DNA of 64,000 nucleotides from Diphasiastrum complanatum (Eukaryota > Streptophyta > Lycopodiopsida > Lycopodiales > Lycopodiaceae): NCBI GenBank assembly GCA_029204225.1, contig CM055111.1, positions 10,746,785 to 10,810,784 of the forward strand. Reading direction: 5' to 3'. The notes beneath the pieces were generated by a model. That model had not been told where the DNA came from. It worked only from the letters and a program-made list of their open reading frames with translations, and ran no database searches. The number at the start of each line of letters is the position of its first letter. The stretch's first letter is position 1. The translations under genes were made by a program, and so were the position numbers. Positions 10,971 through 21,960 of this stretch are shown here, one piece after another.

Positions 10971-12670
10971 ACATAACCATCAACCATATGTGCGAACTCA
11001 GTGATATAGGTGCCCCAAGAAAAGATAGCAGCATCAGAAGACCAGCACCAAGGAGTAGGAACATAAGCAGGATGACAGGCACGCTGTAATAGCATGGAAA
11101 AGCAAGCGATATGTCGGGAAACATGGATCATAAAGAGATCATCCTGACAAAGGATAGCTAAAATGGAGAAATGTGCACCAGCATGGTCAAAAGCCCAAGG
11201 TATCCATAAGGCCCATGAATGAGAAGTAGCAATGGCACGCGGTACCTTCAAGGCCCCCATCATGAGAAGAGCAACATGCCAAAAGCTCAAGAAGGTCCAA
11301 GAAATAAATGCATCATCTAAAAAGACATGATGCATAAAAACAATAGCAACAAATCTAGAGATAGTAGAGGCCTCAACTGAAAAACTGTAGCCGAAAAACT
11401 CATCCAGAAAGACCTCATATGGACATACCAATCCATCATAGGATACACCAAAAACAGATGGAGAATCGGATGACCCACCCCTCCCACTGAGACCACTGGA
11501 CCGATCTTATCCACTGGCAATTTGGTGTGAAAGTTGATATTGGCCGCAAGTGTAATCCCAAAGTACACACCAGCCGCACAAGTGAGGAATAGAAGAAATG
11601 CACTGGAATGAGGAACAGGATCCCCAACATCAGTAGCAAACATCGGATCAATATCCACGTGTAACTAGGAATGAGTATCAAAGCACATATGAGCAACACT
11701 GAAGTATATGGCGGCAACATCTCCAAAAACTATCCAAGAGAGGAGAAGGAACTCTCTCAAGGGACCCTGATGGTCTCGGAACACCAGACCAAAGTGGCAA
11801 CTCAGCATCGGAGACCAAGCGATATGGAGCAACCCGAAATGACGGGGAACCTGAAGATCACCCGGACAAACAATAGCTGGAACGGAGGCAATAACCCAAG
11901 CCATCAGGATATGCCAAGCCTGACAATGAGCAACAATCCAAGGAACAGATAGAGAGCCGCATGCATAATCATAGAGATATCCGCACCATGGGCGATCAGT
12001 AATATGGAAAAACCAGCACCAATCAACAGGTCCAAATGGAAACTAAGCTATACGTAATAACCAGGAATGCCATATATCCATAGCATCGGCATGGACTGCA
12101 GCAAACCTATATGTAGAATTACAAGGAGACTGAACGATGCCCGTATACTCATCTAAAAAGATCCCAGCATATAAATACCCTAGATAAGTAATAGTGACCA
12201 TCTGGCAAATATCCTCGGATGGAAAATGTGTAACGGTAAGGGCCAAAGGCGCATGAATCATGTAAGGAACCGTAGAAATATCATGAGGCAGTTCACAAAC
12301 CTCAAGCAGAGATCCATGGAGTAAATCAAAAGAAGATACAACCTGATCACCAATAGCGAGGGAACCATCAAACGTGGACCCGTGAAGAACCCCAGAGAAA
12401 TCAGCAGGAACATCAGCCATAACGGACTCAAGAGATGGAGATATAGAGACCAATGGAGAAGATACTGCACCAACCACTGAACCAGGAGGGCTATCTAAGT
12501 ATGCGCAAAAGCAATAGTAGAAATACCACCAAGGTATACGGCCTCAATATCAATGAAACCAGGAATGACCACTGAATACAATATCTGTGAATCAAGGCAT
12601 ATACAAGGCACACAGCAACAACCTGTAAATCCGGTGCAGCATCAACCTGAGGAAGAGGACCCGCGGATGG
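10946..12670 (-). pseudogene. unfamiliar pol-replacing region of element G
   Basis: I do not recognise this protein. On the minus strand, from 12670 down, it starts right after the protease tail at GPLPQVDAAPD. It reads as a broken frame with the same blocks as in C and F: SPPGSVVGAVSSPLVSISPS, HFPSEDICQMVTITYLGYLY, FGPVDWCWFFHIT, WHILMAWVIASVPAI and FSMLLQRACHPAYVPTPWCW. It is rich in Trp, His, Phe and hydrophobic residues. Stops and frameshifts are present, for example TGG to TAG near 12042. No catalytic motif of RT, RNase H or integrase is seen. Confidence 0.7.
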
Positions 12671-13204
12671 TGAAAGTGAAGCAGCAACTGATGTACTCTG
12701 AATGGAAAGAAGAGCTGCATCCTGAGCCTTTGGCAGGCTACGCATAAATTGCTTCCCAGTAACCAACTAATAGTCACCCTGGGAATCAATACCAGCAAGT
12801 GAATGATGCTGACCAGCATGAGTAAAGGAAAGTGTCTGTTGAGAGAGATCCACAACAACAGTACCAAGTGAAGAGAACCAGTCTGCACCAAAAATAATGT
12901 CATAGTGCTTCAGAGAAATGATGTAGAAATCTGACCAGAAAAATCACCAATGCGATAATCCAAGCCCTGAATCATCTGAGAACTGGGAAAAGAATGAATA
13001 CGAGCAACCTCAACACTGAGAGGCTGGGAAGCAAGAACAGGTGTAGCACGAATCTTGGTGGAAATGTAACTGCTAATAAATGAATGTGTACTGTCTGTAT
13101 CTACTAAAGCAATATACTCTCCCCCTGCATCTAAAATAATATGATCCACAAATGGAACAACATACGTAGGCATAATAACAGAAGCATCAACTGATAAGTT
13201 CTGG
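12490..13204 (-). pseudogene. element G aspartic protease
   Basis: The minus-strand frame holds PTYVVPFVDHIILDAG, then the active site region [17 protein letters not shown] (DTG changed to DTD), then YRIGDFSGQ and the protease tail KQFMRSLPKA. The sequence upstream of the active site (LGQNLS...PTYVVPFVDH) is shared with F but not with C, D or E. A second chromovirus, H, abuts at about 13205. The changed active site would inactivate it. Confidence 0.8.
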
Positions 13205-14342
13205 CCTAAATCCTCTTTCCCAACTGGCATTCTCAACAGGCTGATCATTCCACTTAACCAGATATTCTCGGTATAGAGTATGACGAGTCTGCGTCTCTCT
13301 ACTACCAAGAATCTCCTCTGGTTCATGTGGAGGTCGCTGAGGATCCAATGGGAGAACTAGAACACTGTCCCCTACCAGATTTTCTGATCTGGCTAAGGCT
13401 TTTCGTAACTGACTTACATGAAAGACTGGAAAAACCTTACTATTGTGTGGGAGTTCTAGTTCATAGGTGACCTCGCCTAGTCTCCTACTGATAGTAAAGG
13501 GACCACAATACCTAGGAGACAAATTAGCACACCCTCCTAATTTGAGGGTTTTAGAGTCAACTGGGACTCTCAAGTAGACTTTCTCACCAGCGGAGAACTG
13601 CACATCCCGTCTGTGTGGATCTGCATAATGCCTGGTTCGACCCTGGGACTACCTAATGCTACACTTAGCATGTTCTATCATCTGGTTTAGGTCCTCTAAA
13701 AAGTTTCTGGCTGCTTCAACTTTTTCTTGTTTAAACCCTACAATTGTGGGTGAGCGTGGCTGAAAACCGTACATCAGCATAAATGGGCTGTATCCCTTTT
13801 TAGCTGAATGTTTGGTACTGATGTAAGCAAACTCTAATATCGAGAGATACTCCTCCCAATTAGTCTGTTTCTTGCTGACGTATGCATGAAGCATATCCTC
13901 CAGCACCTGATTTACCCTCTCTGTTTGACCGTCCGTCTGTGGATGGTCAGATTTCATATTAAGTTTAATATGGAGATGATGGAATACTGCCCTCTAAAAA
14001 TTTCCATTAAACTTACTGTCCCGGTCGCTGACTATGCCAGAAGGTAGACCGTACAATTTAAATAGCCCGTCTACAAACAACCTCGCTAACTCTAGAGCTC
14101 TAACGGTTGTTTTGGTCGGAATAAAATGAGCCATTTTGGTCAGACGGTCAACTGTGACCCATATAGCGGTCATTACCCTTTTGGGTTTTAGGCAGGCCTA
14201 CTATAAAATCCATGGAGATACTCTCCCATTTACTAGCTGGTATATCTAAGGGCTGCAACAACCCTCCTGCCTTTAAACGCTCTGCTTTATTTACATGACA
14301 TTTCTGGCAACTGGTTACATATTGTTGGATGTCCTTTTTCAT
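13205..14342 (-). pseudogene. element H integrase and chromodomain
   Basis: From 14342 down: the zinc-binding CQKCHVNKA, LQPLDIPASKWESISMDF (first catalytic Asp) and IVGLPKT. After an interruption come SDHPQTDGQTERVNQVLED (catalytic Glu in TERVNQ), EFAYISTKHSA, then the C-terminal GPFTISRRLGEVTYELELP. A chromodomain with EYLVKWNDQPVENASWE ends abruptly at the junction with G. The middle of the core (around 14000-14150) is disrupted by stops. Confidence 0.88.
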
Positions 14343-14438
14343 ACTAGGCCAGAAAAATTGCCTACGAAGAAGCTCATAGGTCTTCTGTATGCCTGGGTGT
14401 CCCGCAATAGGATTGTCATGACATTCATATAGGACCTG

Positions 14439-15340
14439 CTACCTATAATCCTTTGAATTGGGGACACATACTCTATCTCTATAGAGCAAGTACTCATCCT
14501 GAATAGAATATTGTTTCCATTTGAATCCTTGAGTCAACTGACCCTCAACCACTGGGGTTTGCTTGGGTAACACAAGCTCAGAATCCTCAACATCATCTGA
14601 TGACGTATACTCGGACTCATCATCATCCTCAACGAAAGCTGCCGTATTCTTGAATGAACTAGCACCAGCCCCGGGAACTAGTTTTGGAGTCTGTAACTGT
14701 CTGCTCTGGACTGAGTTCCAGATAGTAGAGAAGAATGCATCATGCTGGCACTTCCCTCTCAAGGACTCGAGTGACTCATTACGAATCTGAGTAAAACTCA
14801 GCTCGTTTATCATAGGCATTCTGCTAAGGGCATCTGCTACTGTATTGAATTTCCCCCGTCTATATCTGATAGACATATCAAACTCTTGCATCAACTCTAA
14901 GCTTTCCGACCTCTAAGCTCAGGTTGATTGCAAAGGTATCTGAGACTTTCATGGTCTGTCAGGACCTCAAAGTTGGCACCATACAAATAATTTCTCCAAG
15001 TCTTAAGGGCATGGACTATAGAAAAGAGTTCCTTTTCATAGGCACTGTACCTAGTCTGAGCTGGCTCGAGTTTTTTACTCTCGAACGCAACTGGTCGTCC
15101 ACCCTGAGTTAGCACAGCACCTACTGCAAAGTCGCTAGCATCTGTTTCGACCACAAATAGCTGATTGGGGTCGATGACTTTTAAAACCGGAGCTGTAGCT
15201 AAGGCTGTTTTGAGAGCATCAAAGCTCTCCTGCTGTGTGGACTCCCAAATGAACTCCTTTCCCTTCCCCTTAAGAAGATTTGGCATAGGAACTGCTATCT
15301 GAGCATATTCCTTGACAAATCGTCTGTAATATCCCGCCAA
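14439..15340 (-). pseudogene. element H RNase H
   Basis: Two adjoining frames: 15340-14897 has the RT thumb/connection GYYRRFVKEYAQIA and the RNase H start FVVETDASDFAVGAVLTQ, with YEKELFSIVHALKTWRNYLY and LTDHESLRYL. Frame 14894-14439 continues with RYRRGKFNTVADALSRMP and a linker to the integrase. The catalytic Asp-Glu-Asp residues are visible. A frame break lies at about 14895. Confidence 0.88.
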
Positions 15341-15352
15341 ACCAAGAAAGAT

Positions 15353-16099
15353 CTAAAGTTCCAAAATATTCAAAGGTCTCAGCCAACTGAGTATGGCTTT
15401 AACCTTATTCGGGTCCATCTTCATCCCACCTGACGAGATAATGTGACCCAAATATGCTACTTCTTGAACGAAGAATTCACACTTGGATTGTTTAGCATAA
15501 AGCTTATGCTTTCTGAACAGTCGAAACACCTTTCTGAGGTGTTTTAGATGCTCCTTCCTCGTTTTGCTGTAGACGAGGATGTCATCTAAAAATACGACCA
15601 TGAACTTACCCAAGTATGGTCTGAGGACACTGTCATCAAGGTCATAAAGGTAGCTAGAGCATTTGTGAGCCCAAATGGCATCACCTTAAACTCATAATGA
15701 CCGTGACGAGTCCTAAAAGCTGTTTTCGAGACATCTTCCGATCTTATACGGACTTGATGATATCCCGATCTGAGGTCTATTTTGCTGAAAAACTTAGCCC
15801 CGTCGAGTTGATCAAACAACTCGTCTGCCCGAGGCATAGGGTATTTAATCTTAATTGTGACTTTATTGAGGGCTCTGTAATCTACGCCCCTCTTTCTTTT
15901 TCACCAAAAGGACTGGTGAGGCCCATGGTGAACTACTGGTCTGAATTTGGCCTTTCCCAAGATAATCTGTTAACTGCCTAGTTATTTCTTCATCCTCTGT
16001 TCGGCTGACCCGATACGGAGGTTTAGAAACAGGTGCTGTACCTGGTACTAGGTTTATTACATGATCTACCTCTCTGCTAGGTGGTAAACCATGTGGCAA
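15353..16099 (-). pseudogene. element H reverse transcriptase
   Basis: Read from 16099: HGLPPSREVDHVINLVPGTA, PPYRVSRTEDEEI, then a break. After it come [36 protein letters not shown], and the catalytic FLDDILVYS (a FLDD form of YxDD) at about 15590. The connection is KLYAKQSKCEFFV. At least two frame breaks (near 15850 and 15610) make it non-functional. Confidence 0.88.
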
Positions 16100-16206
16100 A
16101 AAACATCTTTAAATTTAGACAATAAAGTTTCTAATTTACTAATTTTCTGCTGTATAGAACTAGAAATAGAAACTTCAGGAATAAACTGAAAGTCACATAA
16201 GAATAC

Positions 16207-16878
16207 CTAATGGTCGTCGTCTCGAATTAGCTGACAGAGCTCTGAACTGCAGACCATAGGACTGTTGGGAACATCATGCTCCCCATGCAACTGGATCTCT
16301 CGGCCTTTATGCTGAAAGCTGAGGGTGTTCTCCTGATAGTTTCTGTGAAGGGAAGGTCCTAAACTGTAGAGCCAATCTCTCCCAAGAACAACGTCTGTGC
16401 GATCCAGGTGCATTATCTGAAAGTTTATTTCATCTTGGTACCCCTGAATACCAAGATTTAAGTTACTTACCATAGTTTCCCAGATTTTCTTATCTTCACC
16501 CTTAGCTAATGAGACTATGTACCTATGCTGACTAGGTACTTCTGGAAGTTTAAATTTTTTAACCAGGGTGTAGTTGATGAAATTATGGGTTGCCCCATCA
16601 ACAACCATAACTCTTACTGACTGGTTACCAACTTTCCCATGCATATGTACTAGGTCATGCGGCCCAAAGCTGAAGGGTCTCGCTAGCATTGCAGAGGTCA
16701 GCTGGCAACAATGTTCATTTTCATGATACACTTTGATCTCGGAAGCTGCCGAGTCACTGGGGAAACTTACAATCTGAACAAGATGAACTTGTTTCTTATT
16801 TCTTTTATCTTTCTTAGTGAAAGGCCCCTTGGGACACTGTCTGACTATGTGTCCCTTGCCCATACACACAAAGCACAA
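16207..16878 (-). pseudogene. element H zinc knuckle and protease
   Basis: The 223-codon frame begins with a CCHC knuckle (CFVCMGKGHIVRQC) at about 16870. It continues with a protease-like domain, MVVDGATHNFINYTLV, where the usual D-T/S-G triplet reads DGA. A second half follows with VVLGRDWLYSLGP. The frame is open throughout, so this part is better kept than the RT. Confidence 0.82.
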
Positions 16879-17178
16879 ACGTTCTTGTTTGGCTTTCTCA
16901 AAATCTTCTGGTTTTAAGGGCTGTATGAGTGAAGGGCGTTTCTGAGGAGCTTCACCTTTAAATTTATCTTCTTTCTTTCTTTTTAAAAATTTCGTTTTAA
17001 ATTGAAAGTCTTTCTGAGGAGGCTACTCAGAAAGGGGCTGTTGTCTCGCTCTCTTCCTACCCACTAAATCATCATAGATTTGAGCATATCTGAGAGCTTG
17101 CTCAAGGGTAGTAGGCGAGTTTCTCTGGACCTCTACTTTATATTCATCTTTGAGGCCTCGGACAAACCCTCTGATTTT

Positions 17179-17887
17179 CTAATAATCATCCATATTTTTA
17201 ATTTTTAGAATTGCTTCTCGGTACTGCGAGATATATTGGAATAGGGACTTGTCCATTACTGTTCTTTCCCAGGCTCTATCAAGTTCATTTTCTGGTAGGA
17301 AGTCTCTTAGGAAAGCTTCTTCAAAGGCTTTCCATGACCGGGGAGTCTGCCCAGTCTCCTGGAGATTTAACCACCACTTATAGGCCATGGGCCCTAAGGA
17401 AAGACTGGCCTCAATTGCTTGCAAATGGTCAGGGGTCTGTTTAAGAGCATGAATGTTCTTCCATTTGCTGAGGAAGGTTTGTAGAATATCTGCATTTCTA
17501 TCCTTCTCTTCCCCAATAAAAGTAGGAGGCTTTAAATCTTTAAATACGCTAGGGTGAGACCGCAAAGTCTCACCCGAAAATAATGGAAATGGAGAAGGGG
17601 ACAACTGAGAAGTGGAGGGAAGGCTTCCTCAAAATCAAGCCTTTGAGTTCAGCGAACGAGTCGTCCACACTGGACTTGAAATTGGCCAATACCAACTTCA
17701 GTTCATCCACTTCTCTTACCAAATGGAGGAACTGCTCCTTGGTAACTAATTCATCGAGTTCTTCGACGAATTGTTCATGTTCTTCCATTTCCATGGGTTC
17801 TTTCCCTTTACTGTAAGCCAAGGCTTCTGTTTCAAGTTCGTCGATGCCTCTCTCCGAGGGTTGATCAGGTCCCTGAGGAGTGGTCAT
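17179..17887 (-). pseudogene. element H gag
   Basis: The minus-strand start at 17887 gives an acidic coiled-coil segment (VEELDELVTKEQFLHLVREV). After a frame break near 17590 the gag core follows: PPTFIGEEKDRNADILQTFL, KWWLNLQETG, FEEAFLRDFLP, with a stop at 17179-17181. Sequence between 17180 and 16880 continues the gag tail towards the zinc knuckle. The family is the retrotransposon gag type of chromoviruses. Confidence 0.8.
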
Positions 17888-18890
17888 TTTCAGAACTGAA
17901 ACAGAGGTACCTTAACTTCTGAAAAAAAAGTCAGAATGACTAATTTACAACTGTAAAAAGAGGGAAAGATGACTTAGTTGTTTCTGAGGACTGTACTTCC
18001 AAAGAAAATACGAAGAGGAACCCTATCAGCTCTTCCACTATCAATCCCAGATCTGCTGTCCTGGAAAATCCAAGTTTGAAGTTTCAAATTTCGGGATTTT
18101 TGAAGGAAGTTGCTACCTGGCTTACTAGCAGACCTGTGGCTCTGACAACATTGAATAGAAGGTCGAGAAAAGTGCAAGGGAAGTCTGAATTTCCTGCTCT
18201 CCCCCCTCGCTGTCTGAGTAGCGGCTCAGTAGGTCCCAAAAAAGCGAAATTTGAAGCCAAAAACCCTGCCAATTTCCGGATTTGAAAGACCCCCTGCTCG
18301 CGAACCCTGCTTTGAAAATATACAGATAAACAACTAGGAAGACCCACGCTAGACTTGCATCCCAAAAACGCTAGTCCACTAGGTCCCTGCTACTCTGAAT
18401 CTGATCTAAATTTCAGAGATTGCTTCACCAAAATCAAGCTAAACCCTGAATTTGCAGCGCTGGACCTGTACATTACTTCCCTTCCAGAATCCGCTCATTT
18501 ATTAGCAATTTACTCATGGAAATCGGAACTAAATCACTAAAATTGCAGCGATGGATCTATGCTACAACACAGCTTTGATTTCCGCTCAGATGGCTCAAGA
18601 TTGTACTGAGATTTTCTTGTTAGATAGTTGTCTCTACAGCGATTTCTCTCCTCCTGCCTTTTGGAGAATCTAAGAGATTTTTCCTATCTTCTGATAGCTT
18701 ACTGCTGCTACTAAGCTCCCTAGGATGGAGATGGCTCTAACACTAGTGTAATAGATCCTAACACCACAGTAGGGCAAACACTAACTGATCCTCCCAACCT
18801 TGCCTACTCCCTGATATAGAGTAAGCCCCTCCTAGCCCAGTGTGAGGATTGGTAGCATGCAACTGCCAAGTGGCGGCCACGTGTCACTGA
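17888..18890 (-). other. element H leader and probable short 5' LTR
   Basis: No gene is seen. Near 18745-18732 the minus strand has TAGTGTTAGAGCC, resembling the initiator-Met primer site TGGTATCAGAGCC. The 145 bp above it (18746-18890) may be a short LTR, starting about TGACACGTGG and ending about ATTACA, since element G gag sequence stops right at its outer edge. Confidence 0.5.
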
Positions 18891-19657
18891 CGTGGTAACG
18901 AGAAATAAGCTCAGTGGGCGGTAGATCTGTGAAAAGATAAGAAAGCTCCGTAAACTGATCTGTATAAAAAGCAAGGTCACTGGTCTGAGTGAGACTACGG
19001 AATGTATCACGTTGGCAGTCGAGCCACTGAGGATCAATCATAGCATGACGGAGGTCACGGCGAAAGGTATGCCACATATGGAGCCCTTCCTGATCAGGAT
19101 CAGCTCGATAAACTCGCCACCATGTGGCGTATCTAAGTGTAAAGCAGCCAACTGGATCTTCCGAGGATCAGTCTTAGGGTAGATCTGAAAATATGTGTCA
19201 AGCTTAGCAAACTAATTCTCTAATAAGTTCTCGTCAGAGGAACCAGAATAGGTAGCAAGCTCTGTACCCTATCACAAAAGTCTCGAGCAAAGTGTGGCTC
19301 CGGAACTGGGGGACGTGGAAAGAAACCAGGAGGTGGGTTAGGTGGAATGAACGGTCCACCACCAGGCTGACCAGCAAAAGAAGATGGAAATCCAAATGGA
19401 GGGGGAGTCCCAAATGAAGGAAAGACAGGAGCTTTTCCAGGCCCATGAGGCTGTAAAGAATCAATATGTGACTGCATAGTAGGAAAGCCGGTCATAACTG
19501 TATCGAAGCGAAGAACAAGGCCAGAAAGGGTTTCATCCATGCATCGAAACTGATCGGATAAGTTTTCCTGAACAGTTTTACTCGGGGTAGGTGAATGTGT
19601 CATAATGATAGTGGAAGGAATAGACGAAAACTTGAGGGAGCGGAATCTTGTCGTCAC
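18832..19657 (-). pseudogene. element G gag
   Basis: From 19604 (MTHSPTPSKTVQENLSDQF) the frame gives the gag N-terminus with a Gly/Pro-rich linker and PEPHFARDF. The second frame from 19077 holds TFRRDLRHAMIDPQWLDCQR, DQFTELSYLF and PTELISRY. It then leaves gag sequence at about 18893 where element H begins. It matches gag of C and E, and is broken by a frameshift near 19220. Confidence 0.85.
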
Positions 19658-19989
19658 CCCAAATTAGTCTATTAAAACCAATATTATCACAACTAAGAAA
19701 GGGCAGCAATCAGCAAATGGAAAAAGTGAAAATGAAGGCTATAAAATAAGCTGGACAGCCAGGATGGAAATGTCAAATTGGAATATCAAACGGAGTCAGA
19801 ATTTCGTGAAATGTGCTTGAAGATGGGCGTTGGAGAGCCTTTTGATAAACTGTGAAAGATGGCTGGAAACGGATAAAATAATAGGCGAAAGTGAAAAGTC
19901 GGAAGGGCTGGGGCAGCGATGAATAGGCTGCAGGACTTTGGCAATTTGGAATAGCAAACGATTACGGAATTGGGTGATCTTTGGATAGG

Positions 19990-20530
19990 AGGCTAAAGAG
20001 AGAGAGAGAGAGCTGAAGATCCAAGCTGAAAATGGGTGCTGGGCAGCAGCTAGTAAGATCCACAAATGTCCTGCAACATGATGGAAAAACCGCTGAAAAT
20101 GGTGATGAAGTAGGGCGCTGAACAGCCTCCAAAATGGACAGCAAATCGGTGGAGAAATCCGTTGAAGATGGCAAGGTAGTAGGGTGCTGGGCAGTAGCTA
20201 CCAAAATCCGCACATAACCTGAAAAAAAATGGAGAAAACCGCTGAAAATGGTGATGAAGTAGGGCGCTGGACAGCCTCCAATCAAGCCATGAAATGGGCA
20301 GCAAATTGGTGGAGAAAATCGACGAAAGTGACAAGGTAGTAGGGCGTTGGCCAGCCTCTACCAAATCTGGAAAAACGATGGAAATCTGATGAAAGAATCG
20401 ACGAAAGTGATGGGTTAGTAGGGCGCTGGTCAGCCTCTACTAAATCTAAAAAAACGATGGAATGATGAAAAAATCGACAAAAGACATGGGTTAGTAGGGC
20501 GCTGGACAGCCTCTACTAAATCTGAAAAAG
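19990..20530 (-). repeat. element G leader tandem repeats
   Basis: On the minus strand about seven units are built around GGCTG(T)CCAGCGCCCTAC with TCATCACCATTTTCAGC or a diverged variant between them. The same unit occurs in the leaders of F, C, D1 and D2. It lies between the primer site and gag. Confidence 0.85.
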
Positions 20531-20558
20531 TAGTGCACCGGAAAGTGCTCTAATACCA

Positions 20559-20950
20559 AGTTATGAATGAAGCCACAATTGATCTAGAGCTAAGCTATGA
20601 AAGCATCACATAAGCAAGACTTAACCCTAGAAAGCAGGAAAGAGAGAGATTAAGGAGACTAAAGAGAGAGATCAATATATCAGCTGAATAACAAATGACA
20701 CAGTTTCCCTACTTATAGCCAAGAGGAAGCCCTAAAAGCTTCCGGTGGCTAGGGCCCAACTGGGAGGGATAATAGTGCGCCCTCCAAGAAGGCCCCCACT
20801 CTCCAGTCATATGTCCAAATGGCCTAATAATGAATAATAAGGCCAAAGTCTAAGTGTCACTAATGAATAAAAAGGGCCCAAGGCCTGCTTATGCATAAAG
20901 TAAAGTAAATGTAATGGACGCGGCAAATGTAATGAGCCAAGTCCATAACT
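20559..20950 (-). repeat. 5' LTR of element G
   Basis: A 392-bp LTR. On the minus strand it starts AGTTATGGACTTGG and ends CATTCATAACT, directly followed by the primer site TGGTATTAGAGC. A TATAAGTAGGG promoter box lies at about 20717-20709. The outer end abuts GCTAT (20951-20955), which is repeated at 10488-10492. Confidence 0.92.
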
Positions 20951-21242
20951 GCTATCCCAAAAACCCAGCCTTTTTGCTTCTTTTCCAGCACCCTCTTACC
21001 ACTTCACTTTTGCCAATTTGCTGTCCAAATTTTGTTTTAGCCCACTAACCCCTTCTCTTGCCCTGCCAGCCGGCTTCCTACGTCTTTTCCAATTATTTGT
21101 TTTGAGCTTTCCATTTCCCTTTTCTCGTTAAGATCTGTTGTTCGTATTCTTGCTTGGCTTAACTTTCTACCTGTGGCTGTTGTTTTGTTATTTCCATTCC
21201 ATTTTGTAGCATGTGCTTTCCATCGCATTTTTCATTTTGTCT

Positions 21243-21960
21243 TTGATCAGTTCCGCACAGGTATCAAGGCTCTCTGAGCCAAAGGATTCATCGTTTGATT
21301 GCCTATGCTCCTTATTTTGATATTATTCATGGGTCTACGGTTGCTCTTTCATATGCTTTGCCTACTCCAGTAGATTCCCATAGGGCATATGGTTATACAT
21401 TTCATGATGGTCCTGTTGTATACTCACTATCTTATTTGCTGATAGCCGTCTAGATGAGTACGTAGTTCTTCTAGATGCATATTTAGGCCAGAGCTTATCA
21501 AATAATGCTTTTGGTATTATGCCTACCTATGTTGTTCCATTTGTGGATCATATTATTCTAGACACGGGGCGAGAGTATATTGCTTTAGTGGATACATGCA
21601 GTACACATTCATTTATTAGCAGCTACATTTCCACCAGGATTCGTGCTACACAGGTTCCTGCTTCCTAGCCTCTCAGCGTTGAGGTTGCTAGTTCCAATTC
21701 TTTTCTCAGTTCTCAAACATTTTAGGGGATTATCACATTGGTGACTTTTCTAGCCAGGCAGCTTTCTACATCATTCCTCTGGAGCGCTATGACGTTATTT
21801 TTGGTGCAGATTGGTTCTCAACACTTGGTATTGTTGCTGTGGATCTCTCTCAGCAGACACTTTCCTATACTCATGCTGGTCAGCATCATTCACTTGTTGG
21901 TATTGATTCCCAGGGTGACTATCTGTTGGTTAGTTTATGTGTAGTCTGCCAAAGGCTCCG
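21243..21960 (+). pseudogene. element F protease with unfamiliar N-terminal extension
   Basis: Before the protease the plus strand reads RLIAYAPYFDIIHGSTVA, SHRAYGYTFHDGPVVYSL, and DSRLDEYVVLLDAYLGQSLS running into PTYVVPFVDHIILDTG. The active site region follows: YIALVDTCSTHSF (DTG changed to DTC). In-frame CAG to TAG stops occur at 21666-21668 and 21723-21725. The extension is shared in part with G and I do not recognise it. In C, D and E the same place holds a CCHC knuckle or linker. Confidence 0.72.

Larger units (their letters stand above)
13205..18890 (-). mobile_element. Ty3/gypsy chromovirus H, 3' truncated, nested in G
   Basis: A second gypsy lineage with full gag-pol order from 17887 down to 13205: coiled-coil gag, CCHC knuckle, protease, RT, RNase H, integrase and chromodomain. 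A degenerate primer site (TAGTGTTAGAGCC on the minus strand) lies near 18745-18732, and a possible short 5' LTR spans about 18746-18890. The 3' end breaks off inside the chromodomain and no 3' LTR is found. Protein sequence is clearly different from B, C, D and E. Confidence 0.85.
10493..20950 (-). mobile_element. gypsy derivative G, with nested element H
   Basis: A minus-strand LTR element flanked by the 5-bp target duplication GCTAT (10488-10492 and 20951-20955). From high to low coordinates it holds the 5' LTR (20559-20950), the primer site TGGTATTAGAGC (20558-20547), a leader with the repeated GCGCCCTAC unit, a gag piece (18893-19657), nested element H, protease (about 12490-13200), the unfamiliar pol-replacing region (about 10960-12670), a chromodomain and a shortened 3' LTR. 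RT, RNase H and integrase of its own are absent, so it is non-autonomous. Confidence 0.9.
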
